Shown here: in pieces, positions 1-8,921 of the stretch
Layout: each line of letters begins with the position of its first letter
Position numbering within the stretch: the stretch's first letter is position 1
Source: Nostoc sp. WHI
GTDB taxonomy: Bacteria > Cyanobacteriota > Cyanobacteriia > Cyanobacteriales > Nostocaceae
Reading direction: 5' to 3'
Assembly (NCBI RefSeq): GCF_015714725.1
Contig: NZ_WBKM01000291.1
Location: 1 to 64,000, forward strand
Length of the DNA: 64,000 nucleotides
Position numbers and translations under genes: made by a program
The notes under the pieces: model-generated
The model's input: the letters and a program-made list of their open reading frames with translations, nothing else
The model's database searches: none
Told to the model about the DNA's origin: nothing

Positions 1-210
1 ATACTGCATCACCAGTATCATCGCCAACCGCCAAGGTGCTTGCGCTGGCTGACCGCGTTGCGGATAAAGTGCAGCGAAGTCTTCATCTTGATAAAAGACC
101 CCAAGTTCATCACGCAAGCGCATATATAAATTACCTTTTGGAAATGCGGCCTTGGCTACACGTACCGTTTCATCGGGAATAGGAGGAATTTCTTCAGGAT
201 GTAAGCACAT
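1..210 (-). CDS. IS1182-type transposase, N-terminal part (runs off left edge)
   Basis: The reverse strand from an ATG at 210 reads without a stop to the window edge, giving about 70 residues. It begins MCLHPEEIPPIPDE and continues with a KGNLYMRLRDELG stretch and a QRGQPAQAPWRL stretch. From memory these are the conserved opening of IS1182-type DDE transposases common in cyanobacteria. A GGAGG ribosome-binding site lies about 7 nt upstream of the ATG. The catalytic DDE residues are outside the window, so it cannot be said whether the element is intact. Its position just downstream of a truncated Rieske gene suggests that its insertion caused the truncation. The family call is from recognition only. 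Confidence 0.7.
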   Translation of the reverse strand, partial: MCLHPEEIPPIPDETVRVAKAAFPKGNLYMRLRDELGVFYQDEDFAALYPQRGQPAQAPWRLAMILVMQY

Positions 211-278
211 ATACTGCCTCCACAGGTATTTCTTCTAGTTTATTGATTATTGAGGCAGCTAACTTAATTTTTTTCTTT

Positions 279-327
279 CCGTGTATTACATGGGAAGGTA
301 GAATTACCCTTCCCATGTAATACACGG
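279..327. repeat. Perfect 20-bp inverted repeat near the IS end
   Basis: Bases 279-298 are exactly complementary to 308-327, with a 9-nt loop. The stem begins CCGTGTATTACATGG. It lies between the transposase start codon (210) and the truncated Rieske gene (347). It may be an internal or terminal structure of the IS, a palindromic insertion target, or a terminator. The sequence alone does not decide. Confidence 0.6.
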
Positions 328-346
328 TAAAATCGGCGTTTTTATG

Positions 347-958
347 TTAAGTAATGTTTCGCCAACAGTATCCGTTAACGGGCATATGGTGCAGTGCAAT
401 TATATGATAATGGTCATAAATGTTTTCCAGCACCCGTCGCACAGTGGTTTTGGTGTTTACACGAATACGCCAAGGCATATAGTTATGCTTCTCGTCTTCG
501 GCGGCAGAAAACTCCGGTAAAGGGAACAGAGGTGTCACAGAACCATACCATACCCAAATGTAACCATACTTTTCGGCAGTGTTATAAGTAACCTGACGAG
601 CTGTTGGCGGAACGTTTTCTATGTCAGGAATAGAAACACAGTTTCCAGAGTTATCGTAGCGCCAGTGATGAAACGGACATTGAATACAATCGTCTGTTAT
701 CTTACCCAGCGCCAGACTAGCACCCATATGCGAACAGTAAGCTTCCATGAGCACCGGTTGACCGTTTTGATCACGCCAAGCTACCAATTGCCGACCAAAT
801 AACTCAATTTGTTTGAGTTTTTTGCCCAAATCTTTGGAGGGCATAGCAACATACCAACTGGCGGCAAGATTTAATGGGTTTTTCTCGACAACGGCCGTCG
901 ATTTTGTTTGACTTTGCTGTGTGACTTTCTCAAAAATACCTGTCATTGATTTTGACAC
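347..958 (-). pseudogene. Rieske oxygenase alpha-subunit-like, C-terminally truncated
   Basis: A 203-residue product closely related to the next gene (1040-2110). It keeps the N-terminal Rieske [2Fe-2S] ligands (CSH, then 17 residues later CPFHH) and the first part of the catalytic domain, including a mononuclear-iron motif (D-x2-H-x4-H in ENIYDHYHIIALHH). The match to its paralog then stops at about residue 190, and the frame ends 13 residues later. The paralog has about 160 further residues. The missing portion abuts the IS1182-type element, so disruption by insertion is the likely cause. As it stands, most of the catalytic domain is missing, so it is probably inactive. It sits 81 bp downstream of the intact copy and was probably the last gene of the terpenoid operon. 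Confidence 0.75.
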
Positions 959-1039
959 CTATATATCTGAAGTAAAAAATGATGGGTTGTATTCTTCGCT
1001 TGAGCTACTTGAGCTAACTAGAGTAATTCGTTATTTTGT

Positions 1040-2110
1040 CTAAACTTCGACCTTATTCACCCAACTTTGATAGAATTCTCTGAACTTCAAGACACCCCGG
1101 TCGTGCTTGACATAAGCCCCGTCTCTGCGTAGCTTCATGGTATTCCAATGTTTTACATCCTCCCAAACACTAAGTTGGTTTTGCCAACCAAAAAACAGAT
1201 AGTAAAATATATTCAGCAAGAAGAAGCCAGATTTCTTGATCATGAACAACTCATGAAGGATTATTTGGTTTTCAGCCACCGGGGTAGTGCCAATCAGCGC
1301 CTTAACTGCTACTTCACCGTTGAGAAAAGATGTCCCTATATGTCCAGTAGGCCAGCTTTCTGTTCGATGTGAATAGTCAATACCCTTGAAACCTAGAACC
1401 TGGGCTATTGCACCTAGTGGCCCAACATAACTCTTGATTCTGGCTTCAATTAAGCTGCTAAACCAGGCTGCTTTTTTCAGGAGTGGTTCAAACTGTGGTG
1501 ATGAGTGCTGCTCATCAAGTATGGTAAGTTGAATGGAGTCACAGGGCAAGGTATGTACTGGGTCTAAATGATGAGAGTCATGGAGGTTTTCAACCAAGAG
1601 GGGCACCGTCCCTTTAGTGTTGAATGAAAAGCGCCAAGACATATAGTTATGCTTCTCATCTTCAGCGGCGGAATACTTTGGCAAAGGAAACAGAGGTGAT
1701 GAGGTACCATACCAGACCCAGATGTAACCATACCTTTCCTCTATGACATAAGTCGCCTGACGAGCCGTTGGGGGAATGTTTTCTATGTCAGGAATAGAAA
1801 CACAATTGCCTTCGTTATCGTAGCGCCAGTGATGAAACGGACATTGAATACAACCGTCTTTGACCTCACCAATTGCAAGACTTGCACCCATGTGCGAACA
1901 GTAACGCTCCATGATCACTGGTGTGCCATTTTTATCTCGCCAAGCTACCAAGTCCTGACCGAATAACTGTATGGCTTTTGGCTTTTTCCCCAACTCTTTG
2001 GAGAGCATAGCAACGTACCAGCTAGCGGCAAGATTTAGTGGATTTTTATCGACAACAGTTGCCGATTTTGTTTGATTGGACTGTGTACCTTTTTCAAGAA
2101 TGCTTGTCAT
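1040..2110 (-). CDS. Rieske non-heme iron oxygenase (aromatic-ring-hydroxylase alpha-subunit type)
   Basis: A 356-residue oxygenase. The N-terminal Rieske domain (about 25-130) has CSH and CPFHH ligands for a [2Fe-2S] cluster. The C-terminal catalytic domain carries a mononuclear-iron motif NLHDSHHLDPVH (D-x2-H-x4-H). Length and layout fit stand-alone oxygenases of the PaO/VanA kind, which take electrons from a separate ferredoxin or reductase; none is encoded nearby. The gene lies 176 bp downstream of the prenyltransferase in the same direction. A likely role is oxidation (hydroxylation, demethylation or desaturation) of the terpenoid made by the neighbours. The substrate cannot be read from sequence. 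A C-terminal hydrophobic stretch (about 295-310, FFLLNIFYYLFFGW) could associate with membrane. Confidence 0.85.
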   Translation of the reverse strand: MTSILEKGTQSNQTKSATVVDKNPLNLAASWYVAMLSKELGKKPKAIQLFGQDLVAWRDKNGTPVIMERYCSHMGASLAIGEVKDGCIQCPFHHWRYDNEGNCVSIPDIENIPPTARQATYVIEERYGYIWVWYGTSSPLFPLPKYSAAEDEKHNYMSWRFSFNTKGTVPLLVENLHDSHHLDPVHTLPCDSIQLTILDEQHSSPQFEPLLKKAAWFSSLIEARIKSYVGPLGAIAQVLGFKGIDYSHRTESWPTGHIGTSFLNGEVAVKALIGTTPVAENQIILHELFMIKKSGFFLLNIFYYLFFGWQNQLSVWEDVKHWNTMKLRRDGAYVKHDRGVLKFREFYQSWVNKVEV

Positions 2111-2286
2111 TTGTTTCTATTCTTTTAGGTATGTAGTGTTGTACTAAGCGTGAAAACTTTGACTTCGAGGTTAGTATTCGGCATTCCTGAAGCTAGGGAA
2201 TGATTTAGCACTTTAACCGTTGACGTTTTTTAATGAATCTTTCGTCAATCAGCAATGTCCTTCCCAGAGATAGAAAGCTTTTGACT

Positions 2287-3306
2287 TTAAAAAACAAAGG
2301 CCGGACTAATGAGCGCAATACAATACCACAAGGGGAACAGCGCGTAGGTAAGATTGTCAGCCTTTGGAGAGCGATAAAAGACAACTCGTGCAGCAATGAT
2401 CCAACAAACTACCCCCATTGCAATCTCCCACTGGGTAGTAGCCCAACTAAGGCCGATGGGCACCATCATTGTAAAATGGACAGTCAGTGGCAGAAATAGT
2501 GCAAAGCCCACGCAGATCAGAACTCTGGTTGCCGTTTCCCCATACACAAGGGGAAATGTCTTGCGGTTCATGAGGCGATCGCCTTCCATATCGCGGAGAT
2601 CCTGAAGCGGCATCAGTGGCATTATGGCGATCGCTATGACAATAATCCAACGCCAGGCATCTTGTGTAATCGGTGTCACCATTTGCCAAGCTCCTGCTAG
2701 TTGTGCAAGTGTGCCAAGTCCCATGATGAAGTTTTTACCGTACAAGTTCTTGTCCCACTTGCATTCGTTGTGCAAAATAGTACCTACTTGCCAGAGCAAC
2801 GCCCATTCTAGAGCTCCGAACCACCATCCGATTAGGGAATATAGAACCAAACAAATCGAGTACCGAATCTGCGCTCCTTCATAAGAGATGGCTCCAGAAG
2901 CAAGTGGGCGATCGGGTTTATTGATCCGGTCTTCTTCAAGGCCTCTTAATTGGTTCGACAAACAAAATGTGTAAATGTAGAACGCAAAAAACAGCACGCC
3001 GCGTCCCATGTAGATGAACAAGTCGCCGAAGGACCCAGAATTGACACTCCAAGCGGCGATCATAAATAACAGCGCAGGTACAATGGAGGCTGTAAGATCA
3101 CGCTTGGTAGTATGCCAAAATATTTGCGCTTCCCGAACTACCCTTTGCGTCCAGGGTCTTTCCTCGTTGTCAATAGGAGAGGTAACTGGCGATCGCATTG
3201 ATGGCGAAGTAGAGGTTTCTCCTGCTGACACTTGAATTGCAGGTATTAACTCTGTAGAGTTAGTTTGATTGAAGGAATCTAACATCTGAGCTTTTCCCGT
3301 TGTCAT
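2287..3306 (-). CDS. UbiA-superfamily prenyltransferase
   Basis: A 339-residue integral membrane protein with multiple hydrophobic helices. It carries both Mg2+/prenyl-diphosphate motifs of the UbiA family: NQLRGLEEDRINKPD (N-x3-D-like, about 120-135) and DLRDMEGDR (about 235-245). The family transfers a prenyl chain from a diphosphate donor to an aromatic or other acceptor. The first 60 residues are polar and probably cytoplasmic. It lies between a class II terpene cyclase (89 bp upstream) and a Rieske oxygenase. This fits a meroterpenoid order of prenylate, cyclise, oxidise. The acceptor and chain length are unknown. The general family is certain; the pathway is inferred from context. Confidence 0.85.
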   Translation of the reverse strand: MTTGKAQMLDSFNQTNSTELIPAIQVSAGETSTSPSMRSPVTSPIDNEERPWTQRVVREAQIFWHTTKRDLTASIVPALLFMIAAWSVNSGSFGDLFIYMGRGVLFFAFYIYTFCLSNQLRGLEEDRINKPDRPLASGAISYEGAQIRYSICLVLYSLIGWWFGALEWALLWQVGTILHNECKWDKNLYGKNFIMGLGTLAQLAGAWQMVTPITQDAWRWIIVIAIAIMPLMPLQDLRDMEGDRLMNRKTFPLVYGETATRVLICVGFALFLPLTVHFTMMVPIGLSWATTQWEIAMGVVCWIIAARVVFYRSPKADNLTYALFPLWYCIALISPAFVF

Positions 3307-3395
3307 AAATGTGATGCTAATTAAAACTTTGACTGTGAACGATTAGTTTGAGTAAATGAGTCAGCAATCGGCAGATTTTTGATATCCTTTTACTC

Positions 3396-5093
3396 CTAAA
3401 CGCCAAATCGATGCATCACTCCTACTACTGCTGAATACACTACCCGCACAGGTACATATAGCTCTTTGCACCACCATAACTTAGGCAGTTTACTACCGTA
3501 GTTAGCTGAAAAGTCATCAAAGTGTTGCCACAAGTAACCTATGCCTCTGTGAATTGCCCTTTTATAGGCTCGATGGTCTGATAGCTCTACCAAGTCTGGA
3601 ACTGACTGTAAAATCTGGAGGGCATAAGCTGTTTCTTCTAAAGTTGAGCTTGCCCCATAACCCCAACCACCATCACTGGTTGACTGAGTTTGCAAAACCC
3701 ATTCAATAGTCGGTTGCAACTTGTAGCGTAAGGAAAACTCTTCATGCTCTGCAATAGCCATGACAGCGCAAGCTGTGGCATAAAAAGGGCTGAGGTGATT
3801 TTTGTCTTCCCAAAAACCTCTACTATCTCTAAGGCTGTATACTAAGTTAACTACTCCTGTAATATTAGTAAGCAAGTTGCTCCGTGCAGAATCTGACAGG
3901 CTTAATAGTGCCGCCAGAACATGAGCATTGGCACTCACTGAAGTTCCCTTTTGTTGGTCATAACAAGCAAAATAATTCAGGCGATCGAAATGCACTAAGT
4001 ACTCCGTCGGAATCTCCACACCTAGTTTGTTGAGAGCCGCCATGACGATGCCAGTATTGTCTGAGTTGGTAAATATTTCTCCGAGAGCGCAGTTAAAGCT
4101 TACACCTTGATGTGTAAGGCTATCTTGGAGCGATCGCACCAATTTTTGTAACAGAGGTTGAGGAAAGTCTTTGTTAAGGTTAAAGCCACCTTGAGCTAAA
4201 TTGTATAAAACCCAAGCGCCCTCAAAGGTATCAATTGGATAAGCCGTAGGTACGGCACCTGTTGTGTCATCAAAAGCGCGATTGGATAAATAGGTTAACC
4301 ACTCACCACCAGCACTATCCCACTCTGGACTATAAATCAGGACGGCAGCTGTGGCAGCAGGGGAACAGCCATAACTACCATTCTTAGCTTGTTGTTGTTT
4401 TAAACCTTGGAAATCGAGAAAAGGAGCGAAAGCTTCTAAAGAAGAAATTAGGTTGGACTGACCGTTGTAAATTAACTTTGGATTATCAATCGACAACCTC
4501 TGTGAAGACAACTGCAATAGTTCGTCCTTTTTTGGAAACTCAAACACTACTCCTAGCTTTTCTAGTTCTCGTAGAAGATTAGGAACTAAGATTTCAATGT
4601 CAATGCTTTCCTGCTCTTTAACTGACCATTGGCAAAGAGCATGTTGGAGGTAAGCTTCAGCCTGCTTTGCAGCATAGCAAATCTGCTCTGTTTGCTCAGG
4701 AGCTTTCAGCAAGGCTAGGAGTGCGGCTAAAGTAGATACAAGCGTGTATGGAAATAGATCCCCCCATTTACCATCCACTGCTTGATGGATGAGAAGCCAT
4801 TTTAAAGAATCTGAAAAAGCAAGTTGTTGGGGGTTGTATTGGTCACGTACCATTGCCACCCAAGCAGCATCGTAAGCAGAAGCTGTTATTTCTCCACCAC
4901 CCCACTTCCCATCCAGATCAGCCGCCATTTCTTCTAGCAAAGCTAGTGCCATATCTCCTGGTTTGATGACTAAGGCACGCTCAGCAGTATCTATAGATGC
5001 TTTAACTGTTGAAGTTAGTAAAGTTCTCTTCGTTGATTTTTGAATTCGGGGTCTGAAGCTTTTAATGGTAATTGTATTCAGAGAATACAGCAT
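3396..5093 (-). CDS. Class II diterpene cyclase-like protein (copalyl-diphosphate-synthase type)
   Basis: A 565-residue soluble protein with the beta-gamma double-barrel length of bacterial class II terpene cyclases. Visible hallmarks are SAYDAAWVAMV near residue 65, QW-type repeats such as DGKWG, GFWED and GGWGYG, and the PTAYPIDTFEGAW and GTSVSANAHVLAAL segments. These enzymes start cyclisation by protonating a terminal double bond with the middle Asp of a DxDD motif. Here the aligned segment reads N-S-D-N (about 343-346). The middle Asp (D345) is kept but both flanking acids are Asn. There is no class I DDxxD domain. It is the first gene of the leftward unit and has a conserved promoter at 5229-5300. 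The substrate could be GGPP or a prenylated aromatic made by the UbiA protein. The start at 5093 is the first ATG; a later one is possible. Confidence 0.8.
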   Translation of the reverse strand: MLYSLNTITIKSFRPRIQKSTKRTLLTSTVKASIDTAERALVIKPGDMALALLEEMAADLDGKWGGGEITASAYDAAWVAMVRDQYNPQQLAFSDSLKWLLIHQAVDGKWGDLFPYTLVSTLAALLALLKAPEQTEQICYAAKQAEAYLQHALCQWSVKEQESIDIEILVPNLLRELEKLGVVFEFPKKDELLQLSSQRLSIDNPKLIYNGQSNLISSLEAFAPFLDFQGLKQQQAKNGSYGCSPAATAAVLIYSPEWDSAGGEWLTYLSNRAFDDTTGAVPTAYPIDTFEGAWVLYNLAQGGFNLNKDFPQPLLQKLVRSLQDSLTHQGVSFNCALGEIFTNSDNTGIVMAALNKLGVEIPTEYLVHFDRLNYFACYDQQKGTSVSANAHVLAALLSLSDSARSNLLTNITGVVNLVYSLRDSRGFWEDKNHLSPFYATACAVMAIAEHEEFSLRYKLQPTIEWVLQTQSTSDGGWGYGASSTLEETAYALQILQSVPDLVELSDHRAYKRAIHRGIGYLWQHFDDFSANYGSKLPKLWWCKELYVPVRVVYSAVVGVMHRFGV

Positions 5094-5619
5094 ATTTACT
5101 TTTCCTTAAACAGCAGGAAGAGAAAGTTCAAAGTGCATAAGTTCCCACTTTGGCTTCGATAGATAAATTTCCTTTTTAGAAAAACTTACATCAATTTGTT
5201 TGCTGCTTCTCACATTAGAGAGAGTTTATTAAATCCAAAGAAGTATTTATATTAAGAGTTGATTAACAGACCTCCTATACAAGTACGGTTACTTATATAT
5301 GTGGGTTACGATTCCTTTAACCTGATATTCAATCTAACTATGTGTAAAACTTCCAGGTTGCTTACTAATCGCTAATTTGGGAGCAAAACCAAATCTTCTG
5401 GTACGCTAAACAGTGGTTCTGATTTATTGTTACAAAATTTCATATTTTATAAAAGTTGTTTCTCAATTTTGAGATCACCATCAAATCACCCACGCAACAT
5501 ATCTTATTAAAAAATAATAAGATTTTCAGGCATAATAAATTCTGGTCTATTGGAAGCTTTTGTCCTCAACCAGTTCTTGTAATACAACCCAATTTACTAC
5601 ACCGACTTGCAAATGTTAC
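5094..5619. other. Intergenic region with leader of the terpene cyclase gene
   Basis: This spacer lies between a gene start (5093) and the 3' end of the leftward phosphatase gene (5620). Apart from the promoter at 5229-5300, I see only AT-rich sequence. No ORF or RNA gene is supportable. The predicted leader from promoter to cyclase ATG is about 145 nt. Confidence 0.5.
5229..5300 (-). promoter_or_regulatory. Conserved promoter with 26-bp palindrome, copy 3 (upstream of terpene cyclase)
   Basis: Read on the minus strand, an inverted repeat ATATATAAGT-N6-ACTTGTATAG (5300-5275) is followed after 20 nt by TAATAT and 8 nt later by CTTTGGATTTAA (5240-5229). The same elements occur at identical spacing at 6913-6984 (plus) and 32114-32185 (minus). 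The palindrome centre would lie at about -45 to -50 relative to a start downstream of TAATAT, a position typical for an activator site. One half-site here is less perfect than in the other copies. The regulator is unknown. Confidence 0.6.
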
Positions 5620-6591
5620 TTAATGAGCTATTTGCTGCACAGCCAGCATGGTAATATCATCAAACTGTGGTGCTTGATCAATATGATTGAACAAATTAGT
5701 TTTGATGCGCTCCAGTAAGTCAGATGGTGAAGAAACAGGCTGCTCCAGCAGTGATAGCAGTCGTTTAAGAGTAAAAAACTCACCTTTAGGGGCGCGAGCT
5801 TCTGTTACCCCGTCGGTATAGCCAATCAAGATGTCACCCTGTTCTAGCTGAACCTGGTGTATTTTAAACTTCGCATCCGTCATCATTCCCACAGCTGGCC
5901 CGGTAGATTTAAGACTCTCCTTTACTCCTTGGGAGTTGATAATAAAGAGAGGTTCATGTCCAGCATTAATGTAGGTCAGCGAGTTTGTTAAGGGATGCAG
6001 CACTCCAAAAAAGAGCGTGGCAAACATACCCATCTGAGCATGATTTTGGGTAATGTAGTTGTTTGTAAGTTCCACAGCTTTGAGTGCATTAATTTGGTCT
6101 AAACAAGTTGTAGAAAGTGTCTCAATTTCACAACAAAATAATTCGTCGTTGCTAACTATAGACAATCCGTATAAGCTAGTTTGTCCAGAAAAAACTCGGA
6201 TTAAGCTGCGGAACAAAGCCATAAATAATGCAGCACCCACACCCTTATCGCAAACATCAGCAATCACCAACCCCAAGTAGTCACCCGGAAGCATGAAAAC
6301 GTCGTAGAAGTCACCGGCTACCTGACGAGCTGGATAGAAACACGTTGCAATCTGGAAATTGGGCAATTTTGGTATTTCAGTGGGCAGAAAATCTATTTGA
6401 ATCTGCCTGCCTTTTTCTAGTTCATCGTCAAGCGCTTTTTTGGCCTTGGTAAGTTGATTGGTTTGCTGATTTATCAGACGTGTTGCTAGTTTATGAATGT
6501 GAGCTTGAGCTACTAATAATTGATGTATATCAATACCTTTGCCAAAATAAGAGCCAACAAAAATTTGGGCAAAAATGGCAAAATGACCCAT
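5620..6591 (-). CDS. SpoIIE/PP2C-type serine phosphatase
   Basis: A 323-residue protein. An N-terminal helical/coiled-coil part (about 25-75, rich in K/E/Q) leads into a PP2C-like SpoIIE domain (about 80-320). Metal-binding motifs are visible: AGDFYDVF, LVIADVCDKG, GYTDGVTEAR and FDDITML. Members dephosphorylate STAS-domain anti-anti-sigma proteins in partner-switching circuits. Two STAS proteins (16470, 19197) and an RsbW-like kinase (19909) occur in the rightward cluster. No receiver, GAF or PAS input domain is present in this frame, so the sensory input is either the short N-terminal region or a partner protein. The start at 6591 is the first ATG; the N-terminal ten residues are hydrophobic. 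Confidence 0.85.
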   Translation of the reverse strand: MGHFAIFAQIFVGSYFGKGIDIHQLLVAQAHIHKLATRLINQQTNQLTKAKKALDDELEKGRQIQIDFLPTEIPKLPNFQIATCFYPARQVAGDFYDVFMLPGDYLGLVIADVCDKGVGAALFMALFRSLIRVFSGQTSLYGLSIVSNDELFCCEIETLSTTCLDQINALKAVELTNNYITQNHAQMGMFATLFFGVLHPLTNSLTYINAGHEPLFIINSQGVKESLKSTGPAVGMMTDAKFKIHQVQLEQGDILIGYTDGVTEARAPKGEFFTLKRLLSLLEQPVSSPSDLLERIKTNLFNHIDQAPQFDDITMLAVQQIAH

Positions 6592-7372
6592 ACATAAGCG
6601 TTTAGCTTATAAGGTAGCTTGGAATATCAAACCCTTGATACTACGGACAATACGTTAAAAAACCTTGTGGGAAACCTTGAAGGAATTTTTAGGACTTATT
6701 GTTTTTGCCAAGCCTCAGAGAAAAGGGAGTTCAGATATCAACTCACCCTCGTAAATTGGCAAAGGTATTGTAAAGTCAGATAGTAATGCTTTCTTGCCTA
6801 ACATACTCTTAAAAAGAGCAATGTATGTCAGGATATTTTAATATAATTTTCTTAATCAAGAAATAATCTAAAGTTAAACCAGAGTTATCCAAGATTTAAA
6901 TATTTTGTAAAACTATACAAGTCGGCTCACTTGTATAGATAAGCTCATAAGTAATCTTTAATAGAACTGCACCTTTGGATTTAAGCAACGAACCGTAAAT
7001 TAAACATAAGACGAATCGAGGTTAACTGTGCTAGATACTTCTCAAAGGTTCTCGGCTTGGTAATCCTTAGCTTAACAAGCCAAGAAGGTGTTTAGACGGG
7101 CACATAGATTATTTTTCTATGCTTCATCTAAGCATATCAAGTTAAGCGTTAAAGTCTGCATTCCAAGGCACTCACTGATGCTTTGAAAAATACCATGAAA
7201 TAACTAATTAACCAAGACTTTTATCGCCACTGCTTTAGCCGAGTAGAGCTAGCGTATTGCAGCTTGGTACGTGTGGTTTGTGGTTGGACTTTGAAGTCTG
7301 AAGTTAACTGGATAGCAGTGAGTACTGCTTGCCAAAGTTTTAATCAAATTTGCCATTTGAGAGGACGAAAGT
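6592..7372. other. Divergent intergenic region upstream of phosphatase and VOC genes
   Basis: A 781-bp AT-rich spacer. Bases 6913-7026 form the promoter element homologous to the phnD upstream region. Downstream of it, up to 7372, lies a leader of about 380 nt with no ORF I can support. A weak inverted repeat (GGCTTG near 7054, CAAGCC near 7077) lies in this leader. No RNA gene is recognised. Confidence 0.5.
6913..6984 (+). promoter_or_regulatory. Conserved promoter with 26-bp palindrome, copy 1 (upstream of VOC gene)
   Basis: A perfect inverted repeat CTATACAAGT-N6-ACTTGTATAG (6913-6938) is followed by 20 nt, TAATAG (6959-6964), 8 nt and CTTTGGATTTAA (6973-6984). The spacing equals that of the copies at 5229-5300 and 32114-32185. 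Homology to the phnD copy extends to about 7026, covering about 114 nt with roughly 17 mismatches and one gap by eye. It points rightward to the gene at 7373. An activator-dependent promoter is the simplest reading. Confidence 0.7.
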
Positions 7373-8122
7373 ATGGCTACATTACAAAAAGCTCACGCTG
7401 TTGAACAAAAAGTTCCTTCTGCTCTAAGCAAAGATTTGAGGGGGGTTCATCATATAGGTCTCACCGTTGAGGATATGGGAAAAGCCCTTGAATTTTACAC
7501 TGAAGTATTAGGGGGAAAAATCATCATTCCCGAAATTGGTCTTGCTGGTGAGGTCATGCACAATACTCTGCTTCAAAAAGAGGAGATTGAAGCGATAGAA
7601 AAAGGAGTTGATCCAAAAAGCATTGGTATACCGAACCTAAGAGATGGTGAGGAGAATTTAGACATTTACTTTATTCAGTTTGATAACGTTGTCCTGGAAC
7701 TTCTACAATATAGAGATGCTTCAGCACAACCTAATGGCTCAGTTGCTTTTCCGGCGAAAAATCCTTATTCTAGCCCTGCTTTTGTAAATTCAATGCACAT
7801 CTCCTTTTATTTAAAAGATGATGTGAATGTTGATGAGTTTGTAAAAAATTTAGAAGCAGAGTGTCAAAAGCGTGGGATGGATCAGGTTCGGTGTAACCGC
7901 ATCGTTCGTCTTAAATCAGAAGAAGAAAGGAAAAACGCTAATCTTGAGTCCAATTCGTGCAAACTATTTGACCCTTCCTTCGGAGATTTTGAAGGATGGA
8001 CATTAGTTTACTTAAAAGGGCCTAACGGGGAGCAACTGGAATTTAATCAGGTGCTTCATAAAGCTAAAGTTCTTTTTGAAACTGCACAAGAGAATTTTCA
8101 AAAAGATAGGGTTGAAGTATAG
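7373..8122 (+). CDS. VOC-superfamily (glyoxalase/dioxygenase-fold) protein
   Basis: A 249-residue protein with two betaalphabetabetabeta halves. The first begins VHHIGLTVEDMGKALEFYTEVLGG (residues about 25-48). The second includes MHISFYL near 143 and GEQLEFNQV near 228. The four expected metal ligands of the VOC fold are therefore visible: H26/27, a Glu in VVLELLQY, the His in MHISF and the Glu in QLEFNQ. Such proteins include glyoxalases, extradiol dioxygenases and isomerases; which chemistry applies is not readable. An AGAGGACG ribosome-binding site precedes the ATG. It is the first gene of the rightward cluster, behind the conserved promoter at 6913-6984. Confidence 0.75.
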   Translation: MATLQKAHAVEQKVPSALSKDLRGVHHIGLTVEDMGKALEFYTEVLGGKIIIPEIGLAGEVMHNTLLQKEEIEAIEKGVDPKSIGIPNLRDGEENLDIYFIQFDNVVLELLQYRDASAQPNGSVAFPAKNPYSSPAFVNSMHISFYLKDDVNVDEFVKNLEAECQKRGMDQVRCNRIVRLKSEEERKNANLESNSCKLFDPSFGDFEGWTLVYLKGPNGEQLEFNQVLHKAKVLFETAQENFQKDRVEV

Positions 8123-8222
8123 AACTTGTTCGCTAGTAAATCTATGCGATCGCTTCTAACCTATGCATCAATGATTTGCATTTACCAAATTTTTACTTTA
8201 TAACAAACAGGAGCTAACTATC

Positions 8223-8789
8223 ATGCGCCAGCGAGTCAACTACTACAAGGAATTATCTGCTGACTATTCCAAACCTGGTCTAATTTCTAATGATTTAAAA
8301 GCAAAGCTTATTCAACAATCTGAAGAATTAATCACCAAAAAAGAAGCTACCTTGCCACAAATTGGATCTGATTACCCAGCAGAAAAAATAGAAGAAGAAA
8401 ATAAAGATTGGTGGCCTACTCATTGTGAGGCATTGAGACAAGGACGAGGCGACTTGCTAACAGGTGAATATCGTGATGATCTGGTTTATTTATGCCAAGA
8501 TGGACACTATTTTGGTTTGAAGGAACAACAAGAGCGAGAGATACATTGGTGGGCATTAATTGCACAACCAGGAGTCACCATGACCTGGCCAATTGTCATG
8601 TTTCATCACGAACATGTCTACTTTGAATGGAAGTGTTTAGATGATGAGACTAACGAAACTATTGCTAAGGGAAACGTGACCTTTGTTCGGCGTGGTCACA
8701 GAGGTGCTGTTTACTTAAAAACTGAGCAGTTGACCTTTTATCGTGACGTTTACGCACCTGATGAACTCGTAAGATTGATCAAAATCTAA
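8223..8789 (+). CDS. NTF2/SnoaL-like fold protein
   Basis: A 188-residue protein. The C-terminal 120 residues (from about WWPTHCEALRQGRGDLLTGEY) have the pattern of a SnoaL-like polyketide-cyclase/NTF2 fold: an initial helix, a beta-rich cone and conserved aromatic residues (HYFGLKEQ, IHWWALIAQP, MFHHEHVYFEW). Family members act as cyclases, isomerases, hydrolases or binding proteins. AGGAG lies 9 nt upstream of the ATG. It follows the VOC gene by 100 bp and is probably co-transcribed. A catalytic role cannot be assigned. The pair of histidines in FHHEH is a candidate active-site feature. Confidence 0.55.
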   Translation: MRQRVNYYKELSADYSKPGLISNDLKAKLIQQSEELITKKEATLPQIGSDYPAEKIEEENKDWWPTHCEALRQGRGDLLTGEYRDDLVYLCQDGHYFGLKEQQEREIHWWALIAQPGVTMTWPIVMFHHEHVYFEWKCLDDETNETIAKGNVTFVRRGHRGAVYLKTEQLTFYRDVYAPDELVRLIKI

Positions 8790-8921
8790 GCTACAGCCCC
8801 ACTCAAGGCTTCTGTCTTTATACTGTACCGATATCATCCGCAGTTTTTGGACGATTTACTCTACAACTGCGGGTGTAAATCGGCAAGGTTTAACTATATT
8901 AATAAAGGTAGCTAAGACGAT

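Noticed and set aside
6913-6938. NtcA, LexA or classical lux-box site at the promoter palindrome
   Set aside because: The GTA-N8-TAC and lux-box patterns do not match. The palindrome is real but its binding protein cannot be named.
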